A stretch of 64,000 bases of DNA from DATBLY01 sp963705545 (GTDB taxonomy: Bacteria > Actinomycetota > UBA4738 > HRBIN12): assembly GCA_963705545.1 (NCBI GenBank), contig CAVPJX010000004.1, forward strand, positions 310,001 through 374,000. The letters run 5' to 3'. A program made the translations under genes and the position numbers. Positions 8,037-17,041 of this stretch are shown here, piece by piece. How positions within the stretch are numbered: the first letter of the stretch is position 1; every line of letters starts with the position of its first letter. The notes under the pieces were generated by a model that searched no databases, was not told the DNA's origin, and worked only from the letters and a program-made list of their open reading frames with translations.

Positions 8037-8876
8037 TCACCCGAGCGTCGGGTAGCGCAGGGGGAGGCCGACGTCTCCGACGTCGGCCGTCATGATGCTC
8101 CACCCGCCGAGGCTCGCGACCGCGAGGCGGTCGCGAGCCTCCCCCACGAACGCGACGTTCGTCGGTTGGTTCAGCACGACCCCGTCGGGGTCCTCGGCCA
8201 AGACCTCGGGCGTTCCACCCGGCGGGATCCGGTAGATCCGGTCCGGTCGGTAGCAGCCGACGAACATCGTGCCGTCGACCGCGAGCGCGATCCCGTCCGG
8301 TTGGCTCCCCGGCAGCTCGACCGCGATCTCCGGCGCCCCGGCGGACCCGTCGTCGCGGACCGGGACGCGCGAGACGCAGCGGCCGTGCGACTCCACGACG
8401 TAGAGCCACGTCCCGTCTTCCGAGAGGCAGCAGCCGTTCGGGAACCGCGGGATCTCGCGGGACCAGACCTCGGCGACGCCCGCGGGGCTCACGCGGAGCA
8501 CGACGCCGTCATCCTCCGCCCAGCCGCCGGAGTCGGTCACGTACAGCTCGCCGTCGTCGCCGAACGCGGCGAAGTTCGGCACCCGGAGCGGATCGTCGGC
8601 CGTCCCGAGCGTGTAGCTGGACACCTCGCCGGTCGCGGAGATGCGCGCGACCTGGGTGCGGCCGAAGTCACACGCGTAGACGTTGCCGTCGCCGTCGGCG
8701 ACCACGCCGTAGAGGAAGCCGCCCGTGGACGCGACCTCGTCGACCGTGCCGTCCGGCGAGATCGCGTACACCTGACCGGCCTCGCCGCCGGCGAACACCC
8801 GGCCGTCCCGACCGGGCGCGATCCCCTCGGGGTGGTCGAGCCCACCGGCCAGCTCCGAGAACGCGGACAGATCCAT
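8037..8876 (-). CDS. SMP-30/gluconolactonase-like beta-propeller protein
   Basis: A 279-residue protein built of repeated blades with the patterns D-G-x-V-x-A, G-x-V-Y-A-C-D and G-x-L-Y-V-T-D-S-G, typical of the SMP-30/gluconolaconase/LRE superfamily. P-E-G-I near the N-terminus, N-G in P-N-G-C-C-L-S and D-G-I-A in Q-P-D-G-I-A-L match the metal-site strands of that family. It may be a lactonase acting on a sugar or other lactone; the substrate is not visible. The ATG at 8876 follows a G-rich ribosome site and lies 2 nt after the stop of the upstream lipoprotein gene. No signal peptide is present. Confidence 0.75.
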   Translation of the reverse strand: MDLSAFSELAGGLDHPEGIAPGRDGRVFAGGEAGQVYAISPDGTVDEVASTGGFLYGVVADGDGNVYACDFGRTQVARISATGEVSSYTLGTADDPLRVPNFAAFGDDGELYVTDSGGWAEDDGVVLRVSPAGVAEVWSREIPRFPNGCCLSEDGTWLYVVESHGRCVSRVPVRDDGSAGAPEIAVELPGSQPDGIALAVDGTMFVGCYRPDRIYRIPPGGTPEVLAEDPDGVVLNQPTNVAFVGEARDRLAVASLGGWSIMTADVGDVGLPLRYPTLG

Positions 8877-8878
8877 CG

Positions 8879-9484
8879 TCAACCCCCCGCCGTCACCTGG
8901 TCGTCGAGGATCGCTGCCAACGGCGAGGCCGTCCTCGGTCCCGCAGCCGGGCCGCCGACGCGCAGCGTGACCACGTAGCTCCCACGCGTCCACGCCACCA
9001 CGTACTGGAACGTGTCCTTCGTGCAGCCGTCGCAGATCCCGTGGCTGAACGCGACGCCGTCGTCCACCGCGTTCGGCGCCTCGGACGGCTCCGTCTGCGA
9101 GCCCAGCAGGTCCTCGCCGTGCGCGGCGAACCAGGCGAGGTACGCCGCGGCCCCGTCGGCGTCCCCGAACCGCAACACGCGCGCCACCACCTCGGTGAGC
9201 CGCCTCCGCCTGGCCGTGAACCGGCGCTCGAGCCCTGCCTCGAACCCGGCGTCGTCCAAGATCGTCTCGAGCTCGGCTGGGGCCAGCGCGTCCCGGGCGA
9301 GGACCTCGGCATCGAGGTCGGTCCGATGGACGACGTACCCCGGGAGGGTGCCGTCAGGCAGGCCGGGCAACCCCGTGGCCTGCGAGGCACTCGAAGCATC
9401 GTCGAGCGGCTCGGACGAGGGGTCACCGGTCGACGGCGCACAGCCGATCAGCAGGACGACGAGACCGACGACCACCGCGCGCAC
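8879..9484 (-). CDS. Putative lipoprotein of unknown function
   Basis: A protein of about 201 residues with a short lipoprotein signal: V-R-A-V-V-V-G-L-V-V-L-L-I-G-C, where the Cys is the lipidation site. A Ser/Thr/Pro linker follows, then a mature domain with two Cys (C-D-G-C) near the C-terminus. I do not recognise the family. GTG at 9484 is chosen because it gives a normal short signal peptide; an in-frame GTG at 9532 would add 16 residues. It probably forms an operon with the propeller protein 2 nt downstream. Confidence 0.65.
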   Translation of the reverse strand: MRAVVVGLVVLLIGCAPSTGDPSSEPLDDASSASQATGLPGLPDGTLPGYVVHRTDLDAEVLARDALAPAELETILDDAGFEAGLERRFTARRRRLTEVVARVLRFGDADGAAAYLAWFAAHGEDLLGSQTEPSEAPNAVDDGVAFSHGICDGCTKDTFQYVVAWTRGSYVVTLRVGGPAAGPRTASPLAAILDDQVTAGG

Positions 9485-9591
9485 TCCCAGCCCTGACACC
9501 TCCCGGAGGTTCTGCTCGCGGGCACTACCCACGCGCCGGCAACCGGGGCATCATACGGGCGGGCGCTGGGCCCGTTCCGAGGGGGGGACAC

Positions 9592-10780
9592 ATGGCGAAC
9601 GAGCGACAGCGGTTGACGACGGCCCGGTTCGGCCGGCGCGACTTCATGCGGTACGCGGGGGTGGCCGCTGGCGCGGGGATCCTGGCCGCGTGCAAGCAGG
9701 CGGATACGACCGGGACGGGCACGACCGGATCGACCGGCGCCACGGGTGCGACCGGCGCGGCGCGTCCCACGATCGACCAGGAGCCCGGCAGCCTCTCGGT
9801 GTCGGACTGGTCGGGGTACGGCAACGGCGACTACTACCCGGGCAAGGAGAAGACGTTCCTCTGGGGGAACTATGCGAACGCAACCGGGGACACGCCCGAG
9901 TTCACGCTGTTCGAGAACGACGATGCCGGCTTCACGAAGGTCGTCGCCGGCGCCCGCTACGACGTGATCCATCCGTGCGCCTACCGGTTCCGGGACTACG
10001 TGGACCTGGGCGTGATGCAGCCTTGGGACACGTCCCTGATCCCGAACTGGTCGAACCTGAACCCCACGCTCGAGGCGTTCGGTCAGATCGACGGCCAGCA
10101 GTACTTCGTCGTCGAGGACTGGGGGTTCATCGCGCCGCTGTACCGCAACGACAAGGTCGAGCCGGTCGAGGACTCCTGGAGCCTGCTCTGGGACGACCGC
10201 TACGAGAAGCGGATCTCGTGGATCAACACGCTCGAGATGCTCGTGATCGCCGGCTTCTACCATCAGGTGCCGGACCCCTGGACGATGACCGACGACGAGC
10301 TGGCACAGATGCGCGACTTCCTGATCTCGAAGAAGCACCTGGTGTCGTTCCTGTGGGACCAGTCGTACGACCTGTGGCTCTCGTTCAAGCGGGGCGACGT
10401 GTGGATCGGCTACTCGTGGCCGGACACGGTCGGCTACGCGACGACCGCGGGCATGGACGTGACGTACATGCAGCCGAAGGAGGGCCGGATCTCGTGGTCC
10501 TGCGGCCTGGGCCTGTTCAAGGACTCGCCGAACTACTACCACGCGCACGAGTACGCGGATTCGTGGTCGGACGTCAAGGCGCGCCGGGTTCCTCGAGGCC
10601 TACTACTACTACGGGCACGCGAACACCACGGTGGACCTCTCGACGCTGCCCCCTGCGATCGTCGAAGCGTTCAGCCTGGACGACCTCTCGATCCTCGAGG
10701 AGCCGAACTCGAACCCCGAGTCGTGGATCTCGCGGCGCGACGTGTACAGCCAGTACTGGAGCGAGGTTCTCGCCGGGTGA
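9592..10780 (+). CDS. Spermidine/putrescine-type ABC transporter binding protein, frameshifted
   Basis: The N-terminus has a twin-arginine signal (F-G-R-R-D-F-M-R-Y) and a lipobox L-A-A-C at residues 31-34, then a Thr/Gly linker and a periplasmic-binding-protein type 2 fold. The frame runs to ~10584; the conserved C-terminus (F-L-E-A-Y-Y-Y-Y-G-H-A-N through Q-Y-W-S-E-V-L-A-G) continues in the next frame to the TGA at 10778-10780. Removing one G from CGCCGGGTTC restores it. PotD/PotF relatives bind polyamines, but others of the group bind different small solutes. It begins an operon with two permeases, and a G-rich ribosome site precedes the ATG. Confidence 0.85.
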
Positions 10781-10813
10781 GCCACCCGACGCCACCGCGC
10801 CGGTAGGTCCGCG

Positions 10814-11707
10814 ATGGAGCCGTCGGCGACCGATCGTCGCCAGCGTCGCTCGCGCGAGCGGGCCGTCACCGGCGGGCTGCTCGCGGGGCCGGTGCTCTGG
10901 CTCCTGCTGTTCTTCGTGGTGCCGGTGCTCTACGTCGCGGCGTACAGCGTCGGCGCCGTGAAGGTGTTCCCGACCGACACCGGGGTCGTCTCGCTGGACG
11001 ACTGGCGGCGGTTCCTCGCCGGCGGCGTCTACCTGAGCCTGTTCTGGAAGTCGATCCGCATCTCGCTCACGGTCTCGGTCGTCGTGGTCCTGTTGTCGTA
11101 TCCGGTCGGCTACTTCCTGGCGCTCTGCGTGAAGAAGCGCAAGTACGTACTGCTGCTGCTGATCATCGCGCCGTTCCTGACCAGCTACCTGTTGCGGGTC
11201 CTGGCCTGGAAGGTGATCCTCGGGGACTCCGGCGTGATCAACTCGTTCCTCGCCTCGATCCACGTCACGACGCCGGATCATCCGGTGAACTGGCTGCTCT
11301 ACAGCCAGTTCTCGGTGCTGCTCGTCCTGGCGTACGTGTGGGTGCCGTTCGTCGCGCTCCCCATCTTCGTCTCGCTCGACAACCTCGATCGGAGCCTCCT
11401 GGAGGCCGCCGGCGACCTGGGTGCGAGCCGGTGGCGGACCTTCTGGCGCGTCACGTTCCCGCTCAGCCTGCCGGGCGTGATCGCCGCGTTCGTGTTCGTG
11501 TTCGTTCCGACGATCGGGGAGTTCGTCACGCCGCTCCTGGTCGGCGGGACCAGCGGGTACATGTACGGCAACGCGATCCAGGACCTGTTCACCCGCGGGC
11601 TCGACTGGCAGACGGGCTCGGTGCTCGCGATGTTCCTGCTGATCGTGGTGGCCGGGCTGATGGTGCTGTTCGGGCGGTTCGTGCAGGTCCGGAGCGTGAC
11701 CTCGTGA
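10814..11707 (+). CDS. ABC transporter permease, PotB-like
   Basis: A 297-residue permease with six predicted helices and the EAA loop E-A-A-G-D-L-G-A-S-R-W-R-T-F-W-R-V that contacts the ATPase. The late segment F-V-P-T-I-G-E-F-V-T-P-L-L-V-G is typical of the PotB/CysT (BPD_transp_1) group. It lies 33 nt after the binding-protein gene and just before the second permease; the two should form a heterodimeric membrane channel. No ATPase gene is adjacent, so an ATPase elsewhere in the genome would be needed. Confidence 0.88.
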   Translation: MEPSATDRRQRRSRERAVTGGLLAGPVLWLLLFFVVPVLYVAAYSVGAVKVFPTDTGVVSLDDWRRFLAGGVYLSLFWKSIRISLTVSVVVVLLSYPVGYFLALCVKKRKYVLLLLIIAPFLTSYLLRVLAWKVILGDSGVINSFLASIHVTTPDHPVNWLLYSQFSVLLVLAYVWVPFVALPIFVSLDNLDRSLLEAAGDLGASRWRTFWRVTFPLSLPGVIAAFVFVFVPTIGEFVTPLLVGGTSGYMYGNAIQDLFTRGLDWQTGSVLAMFLLIVVAGLMVLFGRFVQVRSVTS

Positions 11708-11723
11708 CCGGCGGGCGTTGACG

Positions 11724-12578
11724 GTGGACGCCGCGGCATCGAGGGGCGCGACCCGCCTGCTCCGGGTGTTCTTCGTGCTGCTGGTCGTGTTCCTGTACGC
11801 GCCGATCGCGATCCTCGCGCTGTTCTCGTTCAACGACGGCGACGTCGCGTTCCCGCTGGAGGGGTTCACCCTGCGGTGGTACGGGCGGTTCTTCTCGAAC
11901 CCGCACCTGATCGCGGCGCTGCAGCGGAGCGCGATCGTGGCGACCGTCTCGAGCCTCGTGGCGGTCGCGCTCGGCGTCCTGGCGTCGTTCGCCCTGCTCC
12001 GTCATCGGTTCGTCGGGAAGTCGGCGACCTCGGCGCTCCTGTTCTCGCCCCTCGTGATCCCGTACCTCGTGTTCGGCATCTCGCTGCTGCTCATCTTCAC
12101 GATCGTCGACCGCTTCCTGACCGAGACGGCGGGGGTCTACATCGGGCTGGGCCTGCACGCGGTGGTGATCGGACACGTCGTGGTGTCGCTGCCGTACGTG
12201 ATCCTCACGATCATGCCGCTGCTCGAGCGGCTGAACGTCTCGCTCGAGGACGCCGCCCACGACCTGGGCGCGGGGACGTGGGCGACCTTCCGACGCATCA
12301 CCCTCCCGTTGCTGATGCCGGCCCTGGTCTCGGCGTTCCTGATCGCCTTCACGCTCTCGTTCGACGAGTTCGCGATCGCCTCGTTCCTCGCGGGTTCCGA
12401 GCCCACGTGGCCCGTGTACCTGTTCGCGCAGCTCCGCGTCCCGAGCCAGCTGACCCAGCTGGTGGCCGTATCGTCGGTGATCCTGATCGCCTCGCTGCTG
12501 GTCGTCCTGGCGGCCGAGATCTTCCGCCGGTCCGTGGAACGGCGCTACGGCCCGGACTACGCGGCCCGCATCGTCTGA
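11724..12578 (+). CDS. ABC transporter permease, PotC-like
   Basis: A 284-residue permease with six hydrophobic segments and the EAA loop E-D-A-A-H-D-L-G-A-G-T-W-A-T-F-R-R-I. The sequence S-F-D-E-F-A-I-A-S-F-L-A-G near helix 5 is characteristic of PotC-type subunits. GTG at 11724 is preferred over TTG six bases earlier; the gap from the PotB-like stop is 16 nt. It completes the permease pair of the importer that starts with the binding protein at 9592. Confidence 0.88.
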   Translation: MDAAASRGATRLLRVFFVLLVVFLYAPIAILALFSFNDGDVAFPLEGFTLRWYGRFFSNPHLIAALQRSAIVATVSSLVAVALGVLASFALLRHRFVGKSATSALLFSPLVIPYLVFGISLLLIFTIVDRFLTETAGVYIGLGLHAVVIGHVVVSLPYVILTIMPLLERLNVSLEDAAHDLGAGTWATFRRITLPLLMPALVSAFLIAFTLSFDEFAIASFLAGSEPTWPVYLFAQLRVPSQLTQLVAVSSVILIASLLVVLAAEIFRRSVERRYGPDYAARIV

Positions 12579-12598
12579 TGCGTTCCGGCGGTCCGCGT

Positions 12599-12604
12599 TA
12601 CCCT
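12599..12604 (+). promoter_or_regulatory. -10 box of a leaderless promoter (MoxR-like ATPase)
   Basis: TACCCT ends 6 nt before the ATG at 12611, separating this gene from the transporter operon. Confidence 0.5.
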
Positions 12605-12610
12605 GGCCGC

Positions 12611-14017
12611 ATGTCCCACGCCGCGACCATCGGCGAGCTGCGCGCCTCCGGGTACCGACATCGCAGCGTCAAGGAGGAGCTCCGCGAGAACCTGCTGGCC
12701 GGCCTCGCTCGCGGCGACGACCTGTTCCCTGGCCTCGTCGGCTTCGAGGACTCGGTCCTGCCGGCGCTCGAGCGCGGGATCCTCGCCGGACACGACCTGA
12801 TCCTGCTGGGAGAACGCGGGCAGGCCAAGACGCGGCTGGTCCGCTCGATCGTGGCGCTGCTCGACGACCAGGTTCCCGCGGTCGAAGGCTGCGAGGTCAA
12901 CGACGATCCGTTCCGCCCGATCTGCGGCCGGTGCCGGTCGCTGATCGACGAGCAGGGTGACGCCGTCCCGCTCCGATGGATCGCACGCGAGGACCGCTAC
13001 GCCGAGAAGCTCGCGACGCCGGACACGAGCGTGGCCGACCTCATCGGCGACGTGGACCCGATCAAGGTCGCAGAGGGTCGGTACCTCGGGGACGAGCTCA
13101 CGATCCACTACGGCCTGATCCCGCGTACGCATCGGGGGATCGTGGCGATCAACGAGCTTCCGGACCTACCCGAACGGATCCAGGTGTCGTTGTTCAACAT
13201 CCTGGAGGAGCGCGACGTGCAGATCCGCGGCTACCGGATCCGCCTCCCGTTGGATCTGCTGCTGGTCGCAACCGCGAATCCCGACGACTACACGCATCGG
13301 GGACGGATCGTCTCGCCGCTCAAGGACCGGTTCGGAACCCAGGTCCGGACCCATTATCCGGAGGACCTCGGTGACGAGATCCGCGTGATGGACCAGGAGG
13401 CGCGTTCGGCGGCCGGGCCGATCCCGGTGCGCGTGCCGACGTTCATGAAGGAGGTCGTGGCCGCCCTCACGCATGAGCTCCGGCGCTCCCCGCACGTGAA
13501 CCACCGGTCGGGCATCTCGGTCCGCTACTCGATCGGCAACCTGGAGACGCTCACGGCCGCGGCGGTCCGCCGCGCCGCCCGCGCCGGCGAGCCCGAGGCC
13601 GTTCCCCGGGTCTGCGACCTGCCGGCGGTGCTCGACTCGTCCGAGGGACGCGTGGAGTTCGACACGATCGAGGAGGGCCACGAGGGTGACATCCTCGGCC
13701 GCGCCGTGCGGACCGCCGAGCTTGAGGTGTTCCGGCGGCGCCTCTCCGGGTTCGACTTCGCACCGCTGCTCGCGCGCTTCGACGACGGGATGGTGGCCGA
13801 GACCTCCGACCTCACCCCGGCGGGGGATCTGCTCGCGCAGTTCGGAGACCTGCCGGGCTTGGCGAAGCTCCTGGATCGGCTCGGCGTCGAGGAGGAGAGC
13901 CCCGGCGTGGCCGCGTCGGCGCTCGAGTTCGCGCTGGACGGGCTGTACCTGTCGCGCCGGCTGAACCGGGACCGGTCGGAGGGGCGGATCCGGTACGAAG
14001 GGTCACCCGCCGCGTAG
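12611..14017 (+). CDS. MoxR/magnesium-chelatase-I-like AAA+ ATPase
   Basis: A 468-residue AAA+ protein. The Walker A region is degenerate but clear (L-L-G-E-R-G-Q-A-K-T-R); the insert C-x-R-P-I-C-G-R-C has three Cys near residues 97-107 that could bind metal. I-A-I-N-E-L-P-D-L (Walker B/ChlI-type) and L-V-A-T-A-N-P-D-D (sensor 1) follow, then R-F-G-T-Q-V-R-T. Such proteins act as chaperone-like ATPases with a VWA-domain partner; the likely partner is the VWA gene at 17042. It is usually annotated as a magnesium chelatase subunit, but no chlorophyll or cobalamin genes are near. Confidence 0.85.
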   Translation: MSHAATIGELRASGYRHRSVKEELRENLLAGLARGDDLFPGLVGFEDSVLPALERGILAGHDLILLGERGQAKTRLVRSIVALLDDQVPAVEGCEVNDDPFRPICGRCRSLIDEQGDAVPLRWIAREDRYAEKLATPDTSVADLIGDVDPIKVAEGRYLGDELTIHYGLIPRTHRGIVAINELPDLPERIQVSLFNILEERDVQIRGYRIRLPLDLLLVATANPDDYTHRGRIVSPLKDRFGTQVRTHYPEDLGDEIRVMDQEARSAAGPIPVRVPTFMKEVVAALTHELRRSPHVNHRSGISVRYSIGNLETLTAAAVRRAARAGEPEAVPRVCDLPAVLDSSEGRVEFDTIEEGHEGDILGRAVRTAELEVFRRRLSGFDFAPLLARFDDGMVAETSDLTPAGDLLAQFGDLPGLAKLLDRLGVEEESPGVAASALEFALDGLYLSRRLNRDRSEGRIRYEGSPAA

Positions 14018-14020
14018 CAT
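14015..14020 (+). promoter_or_regulatory. -10 box of a leaderless promoter overlapping a stop codon
   Basis: TAGCAT contains the TAG stop of the ATPase gene (14015-14017) and ends 7 nt before the GTG at 14028. Confidence 0.5.
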
Positions 14021-14027
14021 CCGCGCG

Positions 14028-14426
14028 GTGATCGATCTCCACGCCGTTATCGGGTACGCGGTCGTCGGGCTGTTCGCGGTCGGCTGGATCTGGGGGCTCG
14101 TCGCCTGGATCGCGAAGCGCGACGCGGGCCGCGGCTTCTGGATCTGGCTCGCGGTCGCACAGATAGTCGTCGGCCTCCAGGCGATCGTCGGTCTGGTCCT
14201 GTACCTGGGTGGGCACCGCGCCTCGACGTGGCTCCACTACGCGTACGGCATCTTCCCGGTGCTCGTCCTGGTGATCGCCCACCTCGTGGCGCGGGAGACG
14301 CGGCGGATGCGCCCATCGCCCCGGACGGGTCGGACGATGGCGCCATGGGTGCCCTTCGCCTGGGCGGCCTTCATCTGCTTCGGTCTCACGCTGCGCGGGC
14401 TGATGACCGGTCTCGGGATCGGCTGA
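14028..14426 (+). CDS. Small four-helix membrane protein (unknown)
   Basis: A 132-residue protein with hydrophobic segments near residues 5-28, 36-60, 70-86 and 104-126. H-Y-A-Y-G-I-F-P-V between the second and third helices is the most distinctive motif. I cannot assign a family or function. The GTG start is supported by a TAGCAT box 7 nt upstream. Confidence 0.6.
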   Translation: MIDLHAVIGYAVVGLFAVGWIWGLVAWIAKRDAGRGFWIWLAVAQIVVGLQAIVGLVLYLGGHRASTWLHYAYGIFPVLVLVIAHLVARETRRMRPSPRTGRTMAPWVPFAWAAFICFGLTLRGLMTGLGIG

Positions 14427-14482
14427 GCTCCTTCCGTTCCGATCGCGCTCAAGACCGATCGGCCGGATGCCGACGCGTGGTG

Positions 14483-14992
14483 ATGATGGACGCTGCCTCG
14501 GCTTCCCCCGACGGAGCGCGGGATGCCCTCGCCGACCTGACATCGGCCGTCGGCACCCTCGACCCGGTGAGTTTCTGGACCGTGCCGGCCGCGGCGGCCT
14601 CCTCCGGCGACCTCGTGATCGCGGGCGTGACCGGTGTCTTCCTGGTCGCCGCCTACGACCGGGAGGGGGTCCTGACCGTCGATCGCGGGAAGCCGCGGGT
14701 GGACGGGCGGCCGGTTCCCGGTCTGCGTGGGCTGCGGAAGGACGCGAAGCGGCTCGGCTCGACGCTGTCCGCCGCTCACGTGTTCGCGGACGTGGAAGCG
14801 GTCGTCTGCCTCACGAGGGCGACGGTCGGAGCCCCACGGACGACCGCCGGCGTCCGGATCGTCGGGCTGAGCGACCTCACGAAGGACCTGACCCGGCGTC
14901 CGAACCGGCTCCAGCACGCACGGGCTCAACGTGTGGCCCGAGCCCTCGGGATGCAGATCGCCGGTGACCAGCGCAGGCACTTCGTCGCCTGA
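14483..14992 (+). CDS. NERD-like (nuclease-related) domain protein
   Basis: A ~169-residue soluble protein. S-G-D-L-V-I-A-G-V-T-G-V-F-L-V followed by L-G-S-T-L-S-A and E-A-V-V-C-L-T-R-A parallels the layout of NERD domains seen in actinobacteria, but the usual catalytic E-x-K is replaced (A-A-Y-D-R), so nuclease activity is doubtful. Several start codons are stacked (GTG 14477, GTG 14480, ATG 14483, ATG 14486); the first ATG is chosen arbitrarily. It stands between a membrane protein gene and the DUF11 gene. Confidence 0.55.
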   Translation: MMDAASASPDGARDALADLTSAVGTLDPVSFWTVPAAAASSGDLVIAGVTGVFLVAAYDREGVLTVDRGKPRVDGRPVPGLRGLRKDAKRLGSTLSAAHVFADVEAVVCLTRATVGAPRTTAGVRIVGLSDLTKDLTRRPNRLQHARAQRVARALGMQIAGDQRRHFVA

Positions 14993-15008
14993 CCGTCCGA
15001 AGTAGGGC

Positions 15009-15036
15009 GAAAGTTCCGGCCCGAACGTGCCGATGC
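15009..15036 (+). promoter_or_regulatory. Possible sigma-28 (FliA/WhiG)-type promoter
   Basis: GAAAGTTC (15009-15016), a 12-nt spacer, then GCCGATGC (15029-15036). This resembles the TAAAGTTT-N11-GCCGATAA consensus of FliA/WhiG sigma factors. It would give a ~60-nt leader for the DUF11 gene at 15103. The spacer is one base longer than the consensus. Confidence 0.35.
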
Positions 15037-15102
15037 TTCCTGCGTCGGAACGCAAGGTCTGGCCGCTTCCGGGCGACCGTCGGAGATGGAAGGAGCACCA
15101 CC

Positions 15103-16979
15103 GTGGGAACGATGCAGACGGGCCGGTCGTGGCACCGGCTTCCCCTCCCCAACATCGTCGCGGCGATGCTGCTGAGCGCGTTCATCGTCGGATACGTAGC
15201 ACCGGCGGCGTTTGCGGTTCCCGGCAACGACGGCGACTTCGCCGTGTCGGTCGGTGCCAGCCCAGGCGGGGCCGTGAACGTGGGCACGAACGTGACGTAC
15301 ACGATCACCATCACCTACGATGCGACCTCGACGGCGCCAGACACGGCGGACCTCGCGTTCTCGATCCCCGCCGGGATGACGTACGTGAGCAACAACGCTT
15401 CCTGCACGGGTGGGGCCACGGTGAGCTGCGATGACCTCGGGCCCTTCGCGATCGGCGGGGATACGCTCGCTGTGCAGGTCGTGGCGACGGCCGCACAACC
15501 CGGAACGCACGACCTGACCGCAACGTTGTCGGATCTCGCGTTCGACCCCGACGGGGCAGCGGGCAACAACACGTTCACGATCCAGACGGTCGTGAACCCC
15601 GCGGCGAACCTCGCCCTTACGAAGTCCGCCGCGCCGACGACCGCCTTCGCGGGTCAGGACGTGACGTTCACGCTGACGACCCTGAACGGTGGACCGAGCA
15701 CCGCCAACAACGTCACCGTCGTCGACACCCTCCCAGCGGGCCTGACCTTCAAGTCCTCCACGAGCGGCTGCACCGCCACGGGGCAAACCGTGAACTGCCC
15801 GCCGAGCGCCTCGCTCGCCAACGGCGCGAACGTCGTCCACAACATCGTGGCGACGGTCGCGCAGACCGCGACGGGATCCCTGCAGAACACCGCCTCGGTC
15901 AGCTCCGCGAACCCGTCGGCGACCTTCGATCCCGTTCGTCTCGAACAACACGGCGACCGCGACCGTGGCGATCGGGGCTGCCCCGGCTGAGCTGGCGATC
16001 GCCATCGCGGACGACCCCGATCCGGTGGGACCGGGCGGGGACCTGAGCTACACGATCACGCTGACCAGCACCGGGCCGAACGACGCGAACAACGTCGCGG
16101 TCACGTCGAGCGTGCCGGCAGAGACGACGTTCGTCTCGGCGGACAACGGGGGAATCGCTCAGCGGAAGCGCGGTCAACTGGACGATCCCGACGGTCGCGA
16201 AGAACGGCTCCTTCACGCTCAAGTACGTGGTCAACGTGAACGCGGACGTTACGGCCGATACCCTGAGCACGACCGCGACCCTCACCTACGGTGGCGACAC
16301 GAAGCCGGCCGACAACACTGCCACCGCCGATACGGCGGTCGGAGCCGACGCCGACCTCGTGGTCGTGATCGCTGCCGACGACCTGAACCCCGGCAAGAGC
16401 GGGGCCGTGACGTTCACGATCGGCGTGGGGAACAGCGGTCCGAACGATGTCTCCGGCGTCGTGATCGAAGCGCACCTGCCGAAGGGCATCTCGTTCGACA
16501 CCGCGACGGATCCCTCCTCGGCGATCGTCGCCCCGAACGCCTACGACCCTTCGACGGGGCGGTGGGACCCGATCGATCTCGTGGCGGGCGCCGCCGCGAC
16601 GGTCACGCTCTCCGGCACGGTCACCACGTCCAACCAGGTGACGGTGACCGCTGACGCGAGCCTGCCGGCCGGCTTCTCCGACCCGACGCCAGCGAACGCG
16701 ACCGACTCCGTCATCCTGAACCAGGCCGATGCGGGCGGCAACGGCGGCAATGGCGGTGGGACCGGTGGGACCGGGGGAACGGGCGGCACCGGCGGCACCG
16801 GCGGCACCGGTACGACCACCGACGACGGAACCGCGTTCACCGGGTTCACCGCCGCGCAGCTGATGCCGTGGCTCGTGTTCTTCGTGACCCTCGGGCTCGC
16901 GTCGATGGAGTTCGCGCGTCGCCGCGGCCACGTGCTGCCGGTCGGTTCCACCTACGGCTTCGAACCCTGGATCACCTGA
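15103..16979 (+). CDS. Secreted DUF11-repeat surface protein, two frame breaks
   Basis: An N-terminal signal peptide (hydrophobic core about residues 17-36, ending A-P-A-A-F-A) precedes several DUF11/CARDB-type beta repeats, seen as V-T-Y-T-I-T-I, L-P-A-G-L-T-F-K-S-S, S-Y-T-I-T-L-T-S-T-G-P-N-D-A-N-N-V and S-G-P-N-D-V-S-G-V-V. The frame changes near 15929 (extra C in GATCCCGTTC) and in the G5 run at 16148-16152; removing one base at each joins the repeats. A Gly-Gly-Thr linker, T-A-F-T-G-F, a hydrophobic segment and R-R-R end the protein, resembling a cell-wall or membrane anchor. GTG start with AAGGAG upstream. Likely cell-surface. Confidence 0.8.
16735..16815 (+). repeat. Low-complexity Gly/Asn/Thr linker repeat
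   Basis: Tandem GGNNCC-type triplets encode a (G-G-N/T) run before the C-terminal membrane segment of the DUF11 protein. It is a flexible linker and prone to length change and assembly error. Confidence 0.7.
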
Positions 16980-16996
16980 GCTCGACCTGACCCGTC

Positions 16997-17028
16997 CGAG
17001 GGGCCGCGCCGAACGGCGCGGCCCCTCG
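16997..17028 (+). terminator. Perfect 14-bp hairpin after the DUF11 gene
   Basis: CGAGGGGCCGCGCC (16997-17010), loop GAAC, and its exact complement (17015-17028). No T-tract follows. It directly abuts the TACGCT box of the next gene. Confidence 0.65.
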
Positions 17029-17034
17029 TACGCT
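17029..17034 (+). promoter_or_regulatory. -10 box of a leaderless promoter (VWA gene)
   Basis: TACGCT begins on the base after the terminator hairpin and ends 7 nt before the GTG at 17042. Confidence 0.5.
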
Positions 17035-17041
17035 GGGGCCC

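Noticed and set aside
8037..8095. Extension of the uvrD2-like reading frame upstream to ~8409
   Set aside because: The extra N-terminus overlaps the SMP-30-type gene; the ATG at 7995 has a -10 box and the helicase N-terminal motif.
12611..14017. True magnesium chelatase for chlorophyll or cobalamin
   Set aside because: No chelatase D/H or tetrapyrrole gene is present; the partner is a VWA protein of the MoxR type.
16735..16815. CRISPR-like or tandem repeat array
   Set aside because: The Gly/Thr codon run is a protein linker, not spaced direct repeats. No CRISPR array was seen anywhere.
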